Source: Actinomycetes bacterium
Lineage (GTDB): Bacteria > Actinomycetota > Acidimicrobiia > Acidimicrobiales > Palsa-688
DNA length: 10,341 bases
Direction of reading: 5' to 3'
Assembly (NCBI GenBank): GCA_021821705.1
Contig: JAKACE010000034.1
Span: 1-10,341 of the forward strand
Shown here: positions 1 through 5,368 of the stretch, piece after piece
How positions within the stretch are numbered: position 1 is the first letter of the stretch
Layout of the letters: each line of letters begins with the position of its first letter
The notes under the pieces: model-generated
What the model saw: only the letters and a program-made list of their open reading frames with translations
Databases searched by the model: none
Told to the model about the DNA's origin: nothing
Translations under genes and position numbers: made by a program

Positions 1-31
1 GGGGGGTGGGGGAGGGGGTGGGCGGGGGGGG
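1..31 (+). other. G-quadruplex-forming tract (polyproline codons on the other strand)
   Basis: Five G runs of 6, 5, 5, 3 and 8 are separated by single bases T, A, T, C. Single-base loops are the most stable G-quadruplex arrangement. On the minus strand the same bases are CCN codons of the left-edge gene (PPRPPPPPPP). The tract continues to the window edge. Confidence 0.6.
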
Positions 32-540
32 TCGAGGGCGCTCATGGCCCGCGCCAGCACCGAGGTGGCTGACCGGGCGGCTGGGTGGCTACGGCCCACG
101 GTCGCGCGCTGACGCAGAGGTGCCGGCTCCGCTGGGGCGTGCCTGGCCGCCTGCGCTGGCTCGGCCCGGTGACCGGGCTGCGCCCAGGCCGTTGGCGTGC
201 CGCTCACTGCCAGTGCGGCTACGGGGAAGGCCAGGGCCGCCACCCGGCCCACGCTCACCTTGGGCCCGCGGGCCACCACGGCGCTCCCCTCCGTGACGCC
301 GGTCACGGCCGCCCGGGTCGGGATGCGTGCCGGCGGTGGCCCTACGGCCCTGTCCGGTTGCGCATGCGGGGCGCCTGGAGCCAACGGCCCGACGGCGCCC
401 GACAAACTCGCTGAACTGGCAAAATGCACGCCGCGCGTGGACCGACGGAAGTGCAGGCCCGTGGTGCGGGCGAGGCCGGCCGGCCTGGGCCCGGGCGAAT
501 CAACAGCGCGCGAATGCACGCTTGGGTTACTTCGTACCAC
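1..540 (-). CDS. Partial secreted or membrane-attached Pro/Ala-rich protein (N-terminal 180 codons; 3' end beyond the window)
   Basis: This minus-strand frame is open from a TAA (555-553) to base 1, so the gene continues past the left edge. The GTG at 540 is chosen because AAGGAGA (554-548) lies 7 nt upstream, the best ribosome site on this strand here. Residues 1-90 are Arg/Pro/Ser/Gly-rich with no clear domain. Residues about 91-120 look like an export signal or membrane segment: a Lys/Arg-flanked stretch, the core VAALAFPVAALAVSG, then AWA-Q, which resembles a signal peptidase I site. Next come Ala/Pro/Arg-rich sequence and a Pro run (PPRPPPPPPP) that reaches the edge. Codons follow the G-N-C/G pattern expected of real coding DNA here, less strongly before residue 79. 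An alternative start is GTG 306, which would make the hydrophobic segment a conventional N-terminal signal peptide. I do not recognise a family; the catalytic or structural part is probably outside the window. Confidence 0.65.
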   Translation of the reverse strand, partial: MVRSNPSVHSRAVDSPGPRPAGLARTTGLHFRRSTRGVHFASSASLSGAVGPLAPGAPHAQPDRAVGPPPARIPTRAAVTGVTEGSAVVARGPKVSVGRVAALAFPVAALAVSGTPTAWAQPGHRAEPAQAARHAPAEPAPLRQRATVGRSHPAARSATSVLARAMSALDPPRPPPPPPP

Positions 541-758
541 TGGGGTATCTCCTTAGGTCGCGCGCACGCTGCTCGGGTCAACCGTCACGACGGCCAGGCA
601 TATGCCTTGACCTGCAACTATGCGCGTGGCCCCATGCCCCAACTCTTCGGGACGGGACGCTGGTGCCGCAGGCCCGGCCACCCCTCTGCACGCTCGCCCG
701 GCCTGACCAGGGCCCGGCTAAACGAAGGGATGAACGCCTGCAAGCAGTTGTCTTGTCG
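541..758 (-). other. Long 5' leader of the left-edge gene (about 215 nt), possible cis-regulatory RNA
   Basis: Between the predicted transcription start (about 758) and GTG 540 lies an untranslated leader of about 215 nt. It contains a perfect 12-bp palindrome AGGCATATGCCT (596-607), GC-rich self-complementary stretches around 690-725, and a possible five-codon upstream ORF (ATG 635 to TAG 618). I compared it by eye with c-di-AMP (ydaO), c-di-GMP (GEMM) and cobalamin riboswitch hallmarks and saw none of their conserved cores. Its function is unknown. Confidence 0.4.
548..554 (-). promoter_or_regulatory. Shine-Dalgarno site AAGGAGA for the GTG start at 540
   Basis: AAGGAGA lies 7 nt before GTG 540 on the minus strand, an ideal spacing. 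It sets the start of the left-edge gene, which has no good site before its other in-frame GTG codons. Confidence 0.7.
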
Positions 759-1154
759 GAGAATTAGATTAGGGCACCGATACGCGTCCGTCAAGCGGCC
801 GCGACAATTCATATGCTGACCAGGAATTACATAGCCGGCAATCAGGTAAATGGCCTGGTGAGCCACTGTGATTGCTGTTTAGCGCGCGCTATGTGGGCAA
901 CGGGGTCGGTCTGAGTGGTGGTCATGGAGCTGCAGCGGGCCCAGGGCGGCCCCCTCGGCCCACCTCGACGGGGGCCCGCGACGTGCGGTGGCCGGACGCC
1001 GGGACGGCCCAGGTTGGCGAGCCTCAGCAGGGCGTTGACGCCCACGGCGCGCCGCGACCGCGCTCAGCGGTGGCCGCCCGGCAGCCCACGCGCAATGGCG
1101 CACGCCGGCATTGCTCCGGGCCGCTGGACAACAAGGGTGCCGTATGATTGGACC
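759..1154. other. Divergent intergenic region with no supported gene
   Basis: This stretch separates the divergent starts near 540 (minus) and 1155 (plus). Roughly 740-900 is distinctly richer in A/T than the rest of the window and holds the minus-strand promoter. From about 900 to 1140 the sequence is very GC-rich and open in several frames on both strands, but none of the translations is protein-like and none has a convincing ribosome site. Promoter elements at its two ends are the only features I can support. Confidence 0.5.
766..794 (-). promoter_or_regulatory. Sigma-70-type promoter TTGACG-N17-TAATCT
   Basis: On the minus strand TTGACG (794-789) is followed by exactly 17 nt and TAATCT (771-766). 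Five of six bases match each consensus box (TTGACA and TATAAT; TANNNT is fulfilled). The predicted transcription start is near 759-756 and the reading direction is toward the GTG at 540. This is the best vegetative promoter in the window. Confidence 0.7.
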
Positions 1155-1155
1155 A
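1143..1155 (+). promoter_or_regulatory. -10 element TATGAT with leaderless-type start
   Basis: TATGAT (1143-1148) is followed by 6 nt and then the ATG at 1155. In actinobacteria a TANNNT box usually sits 6-7 nt before the transcription start, so transcription would begin at the A of the start codon. No Shine-Dalgarno site precedes this ATG, which agrees with a leaderless mRNA. The -35 region is weak. Confidence 0.55.
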
Positions 1156-1460
1156 TGACTGACGCCAGCGGGGAAGTCCAGGACATGGTCATCGGGGAGG
1201 CTGCGGGCGAGGGCCCGGACCTGGGCGATGGCACGCCAAGCGCCGTCGAGGTCGCCGAAGCGTGGTTGGCGCAGCTCTCGGACCGTATAGCCGTCCCGGC
1301 GTCGGACGTGCAGGACCACCTCTTGGACCTCTGGGGTGCTCTCGACGAAGGGCCCGCCCGCTCCGAGGTGGAGCGTTGGCTGACCGAGACGTTGCGTCGC
1401 AACCTGTACTCGGTCTCCGACATCAACGAGCGGCTCGAGATCCTGCTTCCCGCCGGCTAG
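1155..1460 (+). CDS. Small acidic protein of unknown function (101 aa)
   Basis: I do not recognise a family. The protein is acidic and likely mostly helical. An unstructured Gly/Asp/Glu-rich N-terminus of about 30 residues is followed by amphipathic segments (about 30-45, 48-60 and 66-80), ending in a Leu-rich stretch (SVSDINERLEILLPAG). There is no signal peptide, Cys pair or membrane segment. ATG 1155 is preferred over the in-frame ATG 1095 because a TATGAT -10 box lies 6 nt before it and because the sequence upstream becomes Arg/Pro-rich and non-protein-like. The gene is monocistronic, diverges from the left-edge gene and converges on the ABC ATPase, 66 nt away. A large antisense open frame covers it, but composition favours this strand. 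Confidence 0.65.
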   Translation: MTDASGEVQDMVIGEAAGEGPDLGDGTPSAVEVAEAWLAQLSDRIAVPASDVQDHLLDLWGALDEGPARSEVERWLTETLRRNLYSVSDINERLEILLPAG

Positions 1461-1464
1461 ACCG

Positions 1465-1491
1465 GCCCACGGTGATGGCACCACGGTGGGC
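1465..1491. terminator. Imperfect hairpin between convergent genes, possible bidirectional terminator
   Basis: GCCCAC (1465-1470) pairs with GTGGGC (1486-1491), with an inner GGTG/CACC stem and a small bulge. It sits just after the stop of the small acidic gene and before the ABC ATPase stop. There is no T-tract on either side, so intrinsic termination is uncertain. Confidence 0.3.
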
Positions 1492-1526
1492 GGTGCCCGG
1501 CAGCCCCGCCATCTCCGGGGTCAGCG

Positions 1527-2330
1527 TCAGTCGCTGGCCCGGCTCCACCAGCGGTCGCCGTCGCGGTGCAGTTCGAGCTGCAGTTCGAAGCAGGCGCTGA
1601 GGACATCCGAGCGCAGCACCTGCGCTATCGCCCCCTGGGCCAGGCATCGGCCGGCTTTCATGACCAAGGCGTGGGTGAACCCGGGCGGGACCTCCTCTAC
1701 GTGGTGCGTGACCATGACTGCGGGTGGCGCTCCGTCCCGCCTGGCGAACCTGGCCAGGCTCTGGAGCAACCGCTCCCGGCCGCCCATGTCGAGGCCGGCA
1801 CAGGGCTCGTCCATCAGCACGAGGTCCGGTTCGGCCATTAGGGCCCGGGCGAGCAGGACCTGCTGACGCTCGCCTTCGGAGAGCAGGCCGTAGGCTCGCT
1901 CCGACACGTGGGCGAAGCCGGCATCGCTTAGAAGTTGCACCGCTCGCTGTTGTTGCGCGCTGCTGTAGCTGTCCCACCACGGCTCCAAGGCTCCGGTGGC
2001 CGCCGAGACCACGACCTCCCTGGCGCTGAGGTGGGGGAGCAGCATCCTGCTGATGCTGGCCGAGACGAGGGCGATGCGGCGCCTGAGGGCTCGCACGTCG
2101 GTGCGACCGAGACGCTCTCCGAGCACGTGGACAGTGCCGCGTGTCGGGTGGAGGTAACCGGACGCCAACTGGACGAGTGTTGTCTTGCCGCAGCCGTTCG
2201 GCCCCAGGACGACCCAGCGCTCGGCAGGTCTGACCACCCAGTCCAGGCCCCGGAGCACCGCCACGTCGCCTCGGAGGACCTCAACGCCGCTCAGGTGCAG
2301 GGCGGTCCCTTCGCACGGGGTATCCGGCAC
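1527..2330 (-). CDS. ABC transporter ATP-binding protein (YlmA/ModF-like, stand-alone)
   Basis: A single nucleotide-binding domain of 267 aa if begun at GTG 2330. Walker A GPNGCGKTT is at about 43-51, signature LSEGE at 150-154, Walker B LVLMDEP at 170-176, D-loop GLD just after, and the H-loop THH with EEVPPGFTH at about 208-220, a wording typical of the YlmA-like group. Where the Q-loop glutamine is expected the sequence reads LVSASIS, with no Gln. The frame stays open upstream to ATG 2450, but those 40 residues are a Pro/Ala/Arg-rich run unlike an ABC N-terminus. GTG 2330 places the first strand a few residues in, and a TAACCT -10 box lies 8 nt upstream. No permease or substrate-binding protein is adjacent, so the substrate cannot be inferred; it may pair with a distant permease or have a non-transport role. 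It is divergent from argS. Confidence 0.85.
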   Translation of the reverse strand: MPDTPCEGTALHLSGVEVLRGDVAVLRGLDWVVRPAERWVVLGPNGCGKTTLVQLASGYLHPTRGTVHVLGERLGRTDVRALRRRIALVSASISRMLLPHLSAREVVVSAATGALEPWWDSYSSAQQQRAVQLLSDAGFAHVSERAYGLLSEGERQQVLLARALMAEPDLVLMDEPCAGLDMGGRERLLQSLARFARRDGAPPAVMVTHHVEEVPPGFTHALVMKAGRCLAQGAIAQVLRSDVLSACFELQLELHRDGDRWWSRASD

Positions 2331-2338
2331 GAGCGCAC

Positions 2339-2344
2339 AGGTTA
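2339..2344 (-). promoter_or_regulatory. Candidate -10 box TAACCT for the ABC ATPase
   Basis: On the minus strand TAACCT (2344-2339) fits TANNNT and lies 8 nt before GTG 2330. That would give a leader of only one or two nucleotides. No clear -35 is visible. It supports GTG 2330 as the start. Confidence 0.4.
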
Positions 2345-2468
2345 GCTGTGTGGCCGCCGGCCGTCCGGGGCGGCCCGGTGCAGCGCCAGGGTCGTCGGCG
2401 GGCCTGGGCGGCGGCCGGGTTGGCCAGAGGGCACCCCGGGACGCGACCATGGAAGCGTGCCTGGCCTG

Positions 2469-4211
2469 ATGTCTCTCCTCGACGCCGTACTGGCGCCAAT
2501 CTTCGACGACCTCGTTCCCGGCGCGTCACCGGCGCTGCGCCCATCGCAGCGGGCGGACTTCCAGGCCGACGGGGCGCTCCAGGTGGCGCGCGCCCTCGGA
2601 CGTGCTCCGCGCGAAGTCGCCCAGGAGATCCTGAGCCGGGCCATGGAGCGAGGACTCGAGCAGATGTGCGACAGGGCCGAGGTGGCGGGCCCCGGCTTCA
2701 TAAACCTGAGGCTCTCGGCCGGGATGCTGGCCGGCCGCCTGGCGCGGCTACGGCCTGGGGCCGAGGGCCTGGGCGCGCCGGTCCAGCGGCGGCGGCTCAA
2801 GGTGGTCGTCGACTACGGGGGGCCCAATGCGGCCAAGCAGATGCACGTGGGCCACCTGCGTTCGTCCATCATCGGCGACGCCCTGGTGCGAGCCCTCCGG
2901 GCTGTCGGCCATGACGTCGTGCGTGAGAACCACATAGGTGACTGGGGAGCGAACTTCGGCATGCTCGTGGAGCACCTGTGTGACCTCGGCGAGGACAGGG
3001 GTGCCGAGGAACTGGCCATGGGGGACCTGGAGACCTTCTACCAGGCGGCGCGGGCCCAATACGAGACTGACGCCAGCTTCGCCGAGCGGGCGCGGGCGCG
3101 GGTGGTGCTCCTGCAGTCCGGCGACCCGGCCACGCTGCGCCTGTGGCGGCTCCTGGTCGACGCCAGCGTGGCCCACTTCGACCGGGACTTCCAACGCCTG
3201 GGTGTGGAGCTGACCCGGGAAGACGTCGTGGGCGAGAGCTTCTACAACCCGATGCTGGAGGACGTGGTGACCGAACTGGCCGCCGCCGGGCTCCTCGTCG
3301 ACAGCGACGGTGCCAGGTGCGTTTTTCCTCCCGGTCACACCAACCGTGAGGGTGCGCCGCTGCCACTGATCGTCCAGAACTCCGCCGGCGGGTTCACGTA
3401 CGCTGCTACCGACCTGGCGGCGATAAAGGACCGGACGCAGCGGATCGGTGCCGACCTCATCGTCTACGTCGTGGGCCTTCCCCAGACGGAGCATTTCAAG
3501 ATGGTCTTCGCCGTGGCCCGGATGGCTGGTTGGCTCGGCCCGTCCAGCGAGGCGGTGCACGTGGGTTTCGGCAACGTCCTCGGCCCGGACGGCAAGATGT
3601 TCAGGACACGCCAAGGCGGGACCGTCAAGCTGTCGGAGCTACTGCAGGAGGCCGAGGACCGGGCGCGAGCCTTGATGATCGCCCGCACCGAGCAAACGGG
3701 CCAACCGCTCGATGGTGACATGGCCCGCACGGCGGCGGCCGTCGGCATCGGGGCCATAAAGTACGCGGATCTGTCCACGGACCGCACCAGGGACTACCGC
3801 TTCGACTGGGATAGGATGTTGTCCTTCGACGGCAATACGGCGCCATATATCCAGTACGCCCACGCCCGTGTTTGCAGCATCTTCCGCCGGGCAGGCACGG
3901 CAGCGGACCTCACCGCAATGGCGGGCCGGGCACTTCCGCCCGAGGAGGATGAGGAGCGCGAGCTGGCCAAGACCGTGCTGTGCTTCGGCGACGCGCTGCA
4001 ATCGAGCGTCGAGTCGTACGGCCCGCACAAGCTGTGCGCTTACCTGTTCGAGCTGGCATCGGGTTTCACCCGGTTCTACGAGAAGTGCCGTGTGCTCGAC
4101 GTGGCACCTGCCGAACTACGGGCTTCGCGCCTGGCGCTGTGCGCGGCGACGGGCGAGGTCCTCGCCTACGGGCTCGGGTTGCTCGGCATCGAGGCACCCG
4201 AGCGGATGTGA
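2469..4211 (+). CDS. argS: Arginyl-tRNA synthetase
   Basis: Class I aminoacyl-tRNA synthetase that charges tRNA-Arg with arginine in the cytoplasm. The 580-residue length is normal for the family. Order of parts: N-terminal ArgRS domain (about 1-90, recognition of the tRNA D-loop side); the catalytic Rossmann fold with GPNAAKQMHVGHLRS, whose HVGH (126-129) is the HIGH motif; a KMSKS-equivalent GKMFRTRQGG at about 375-384; then the helical DALR anticodon-binding domain with TAPYIQYAHARV and GFTRFYEKCRVL, ending in the characteristic ERM. ATG 2469 is chosen over the in-frame GTG 2457: the family usually begins close to the SLLDAVL segment, and GGAAG (2451-2455) is too close to the GTG but 13 nt from the ATG. 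It is monocistronic, divergent from the ABC ATPase, with 387 nt before the next gene. All key motifs are intact, so it should be functional. Confidence 0.97.
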   Translation: MSLLDAVLAPIFDDLVPGASPALRPSQRADFQADGALQVARALGRAPREVAQEILSRAMERGLEQMCDRAEVAGPGFINLRLSAGMLAGRLARLRPGAEGLGAPVQRRRLKVVVDYGGPNAAKQMHVGHLRSSIIGDALVRALRAVGHDVVRENHIGDWGANFGMLVEHLCDLGEDRGAEELAMGDLETFYQAARAQYETDASFAERARARVVLLQSGDPATLRLWRLLVDASVAHFDRDFQRLGVELTREDVVGESFYNPMLEDVVTELAAAGLLVDSDGARCVFPPGHTNREGAPLPLIVQNSAGGFTYAATDLAAIKDRTQRIGADLIVYVVGLPQTEHFKMVFAVARMAGWLGPSSEAVHVGFGNVLGPDGKMFRTRQGGTVKLSELLQEAEDRARALMIARTEQTGQPLDGDMARTAAAVGIGAIKYADLSTDRTRDYRFDWDRMLSFDGNTAPYIQYAHARVCSIFRRAGTAADLTAMAGRALPPEEDEERELAKTVLCFGDALQSSVESYGPHKLCAYLFELASGFTRFYEKCRVLDVAPAELRASRLALCAATGEVLAYGLGLLGIEAPERM

Positions 4212-4390
4212 CGTCGGGCCCTGCCCCGAGGCCTCCCCTCGAGCGGGTGCCGCCCGCGACGTGTCTTGGCCGACGTGCGCCGGCCGGGACCGGCCCTGGC
4301 CGCTAAGACTTTGTTCGGTTTACAGATGAACAATGCTGAGCGGAAAGCCACTTCCCGACCTGGCCGCACGCTGCGTGGTTTTCCCTAACT

Positions 4391-4404
4391 CGACAACGTT
4401 GTCG
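4391..4404. promoter_or_regulatory. Perfect palindrome CGACAACGTTGTCG, LacI-type operator candidate
   Basis: The 14 bases read identically on both strands. The flanks extend the symmetry imperfectly: ACT on the left and GAGT on the right match if one C is allowed to be missing on the left. The central CG with ACAA/TTGT arms resembles operators of LacI-family regulators. It lies 52 bp upstream of the csp -35 box. No LacI-type regulator or sugar gene is in the window, so the regulator is unknown. Confidence 0.5.
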
Positions 4405-4456
4405 GAGTGCCATTTGGCCGCGCAGAGCGCGCCGCGCCGGTGACTCCCCCTTCACC

Positions 4457-4485
4457 GTGACGTGCGGGCGGGGCGGTGCTATTTT
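4457..4485 (+). promoter_or_regulatory. Candidate csp promoter GTGACG-N17-TATTTT
   Basis: GTGACG (4457-4462) is spaced 17 nt from TATTTT (4480-4485). The -10 fits TANNNT and stands out in very GC-rich surroundings. Predicted transcription would start near 4492, giving a csp leader of about 107 nt. Confidence 0.5.
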
Positions 4486-4526
4486 GTCGTGCCGAGGGCG
4501 CAGCATCGACAACGGGCAGTTCCCTC

Positions 4527-4540
4527 CCGGCGTAAGCCGG
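4527..4540 (+). other. GNRA-tetraloop hairpin in the csp leader
   Basis: CCGGC (4527-4531) and GCCGG (4536-4540) form a perfect 5-bp stem closed by the loop GTAA, a GNRA tetraloop. It lies inside the predicted leader, about 40 nt before the ribosome site. Confidence 0.35.
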
Positions 4541-4581
4541 CGGCCGACCGGGCAATGCAGGACAGTGGCCCGGAGGCCAGG

Positions 4582-4589
4582 AAAGGAGG
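4582..4589 (+). promoter_or_regulatory. Strong ribosome binding site AAAGGAGG of the cold-shock gene
   Basis: AAAGGAGG lies 9 nt before ATG 4599 and is nearly fully complementary to the 16S rRNA 3' end. This is the strongest ribosome site in the window and suggests high expression. Confidence 0.8.
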
Positions 4590-4598
4590 GACGCAAAC

Positions 4599-4817
4599 AT
4601 GGCAACTGGCACTGTCAAGTGGTTTAGCTCAGAAAAAGGCTACGGCTTCATTTCACAGGAGAGCGGCCCGGATATCTTCGTCCATTACAAGGCAATCCAG
4701 AGCCAGGGGTTCCGCACCCTGGAGGAGAACGAGCCGGTCGAGTTCGAGGTGCAAGAGGGCGCCAAGGGCTTGCAGGCGGTCAACGTCGTCCGGATGGCCC
4801 TTAGAGCCGCAGACTAG
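4599..4817 (+). CDS. Cold-shock protein, CspA family (72 aa)
   Basis: Small single-domain OB-fold protein that binds single-stranded nucleic acid and acts as an RNA chaperone in the cytoplasm. The start [15 protein letters not shown] is diagnostic: RNP1 is KGYGFI (13-18) and RNP2 is DIFVHY (25-30), where Tyr replaces the more usual Phe of [20 protein letters not shown] matches the last strands, followed by a short tail (VRMALRAAD). The length is typical (65-72 aa). The start is fixed by a strong ribosome site. Its codons are less GC-biased near the start (AGC, TCA, AAA), common in highly expressed small genes. The gene has its own promoter and long leader, so post-transcriptional control is likely. 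It appears monocistronic, with a 9-bp hairpin downstream. Confidence 0.97.
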   Translation: MATGTVKWFSSEKGYGFISQESGPDIFVHYKAIQSQGFRTLEENEPVEFEVQEGAKGLQAVNVVRMALRAAD

Positions 4818-5368
4818 GCCCCTGGCGGCCAACGGGCCCGCTGTGGCACGTCAGAGCTCCGCCAGGTCCGGGGACGGCTTCTCCTGCCCGCCAAGGAGGG
4901 CAGGAGTTCCTGGATCTGGCGCGAGTGCTCTGTACAGGGCCCTTCGCCAGGCGACGGACGTCACCTCTCGGGCACACGGATAGTGGTACTCGCCGCCCAC
5001 CGGTCCGGCCGCGGGCGGCGTACGCCAACTTCGCAGGACGGGGCCCCGCGGCCGCTGGGCCTGCTGGGGCCGAGCGGGCACCCCCGGGGCCTGCTCGGCC
5101 CGTTCCCCTGGCCTGGCCGTTCGAGCGTCGGCGGGGGACCGGCCGGCGGGTGCCTGTGATGGCCCCGTCCAGGCGTGGGGGGTGCCGGCCAGGAGCGGCC
5201 CGCTGAGCCTTCGCGTTCTTCCTGTTCGTCCCCGCTTCTTGCTTTTCGTCCGGTGGCCGGGAGCGCAGCATGTACCAATCGTCCCGGTTTCCCGGTCTTC
5301 CGCTGTGCTCAAGGGATCTTGGCCGAGGCCCGATTACATAGTGAGCGGCTCGGGAGCGCCGCCAACTT
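4818..5368. other. Hairpin-rich intergenic region without a supported gene
   Basis: No frame on either strand gives a protein-like translation in these 551 nt. Besides the hairpin at 4881-4906 there are CGCCGCCC/GGGCGGCG (4991-4998 with 5013-5020) and GGGCCGAGC/GCTCGGCCC (5067-5075 with 5093-5101), both perfect stems. Around 5206-5250 the plus strand is markedly pyrimidine-rich (runs such as TTCTTCC and CTTCTTGCTTTTCG). I found no convincing -10/-35 pair or ribosome site for the secreted-protein gene at 5369. A non-coding RNA or leader is possible but not shown. Confidence 0.4.
4881..4906 (+). terminator. Nine-bp hairpin downstream of the cold-shock gene
   Basis: CTCCTGCCC (4881-4889) and GGGCAGGAG (4898-4906) are perfectly complementary around an 8-nt loop, 63 nt after the csp stop. 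Only a TTCC follows, so there is no true T-tract; this could be a GC-rich actinobacterial terminator or an mRNA-stabilising hairpin. Confidence 0.45.

Larger units (their letters stand above)
4212..4598 (+). other. Intergenic region and 5' leader upstream of the cold-shock gene
   Basis: This 387-nt gap holds no protein-like frame. Shortly after argS are weak GC hairpins without T-tracts (4227-4241 and 4243-4257). Then come a perfect 14-bp palindrome (4391-4404), a promoter (4457-4485), a GNRA hairpin (4527-4540) and the csp ribosome site (4582-4589). The predicted leader of about 107 nt fits cold-shock genes, which often carry long regulatory 5' leaders. Confidence 0.5.

Noticed and set aside
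327..767. A 146-codon open frame on the plus strand
   Set aside because: Composition is not protein-like, and its left part overlaps the minus-strand edge gene, which has better codon pattern and expression signals.
842..1045. A 67-codon minus-strand frame with GTG start and fair G/C at third positions
   Set aside because: No ribosome site, a non-protein-like C-terminus, and no neighbour support.
879..1484. A 201-codon open frame on the minus strand covering the small acidic gene
   Set aside because: The translation is Arg/Pro/Ala-rich without protein-like pattern and no ribosome site or promoter precedes it. It is the antisense shadow common at this GC content.
2448..2459. ATG 2450 (minus) as ABC ATPase start and GTG 2457 (plus) as argS start
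   Set aside because: The extra 40 residues of the ABC frame are a low-complexity Pro/Ala/Arg run, and GTG 2457 has GGAAG only 1 nt away; the inner starts fit both families better.
2748..3614. A 288-codon minus-strand frame inside argS
   Set aside because: Antisense shadow of a gene with all family motifs intact.
4243..4257. GCGGG/CCCGC hairpin after argS as a terminator
   Set aside because: The stem is only 5 bp, the loop GC-rich and no T-tract follows; such stems are expected by chance here.
4588..4597. GGGACGCAAA resembling part of a c-di-GMP-I (GEMM) riboswitch
   Set aside because: It is part of the csp ribosome site and spacer; none of the other conserved GEMM segments is nearby.
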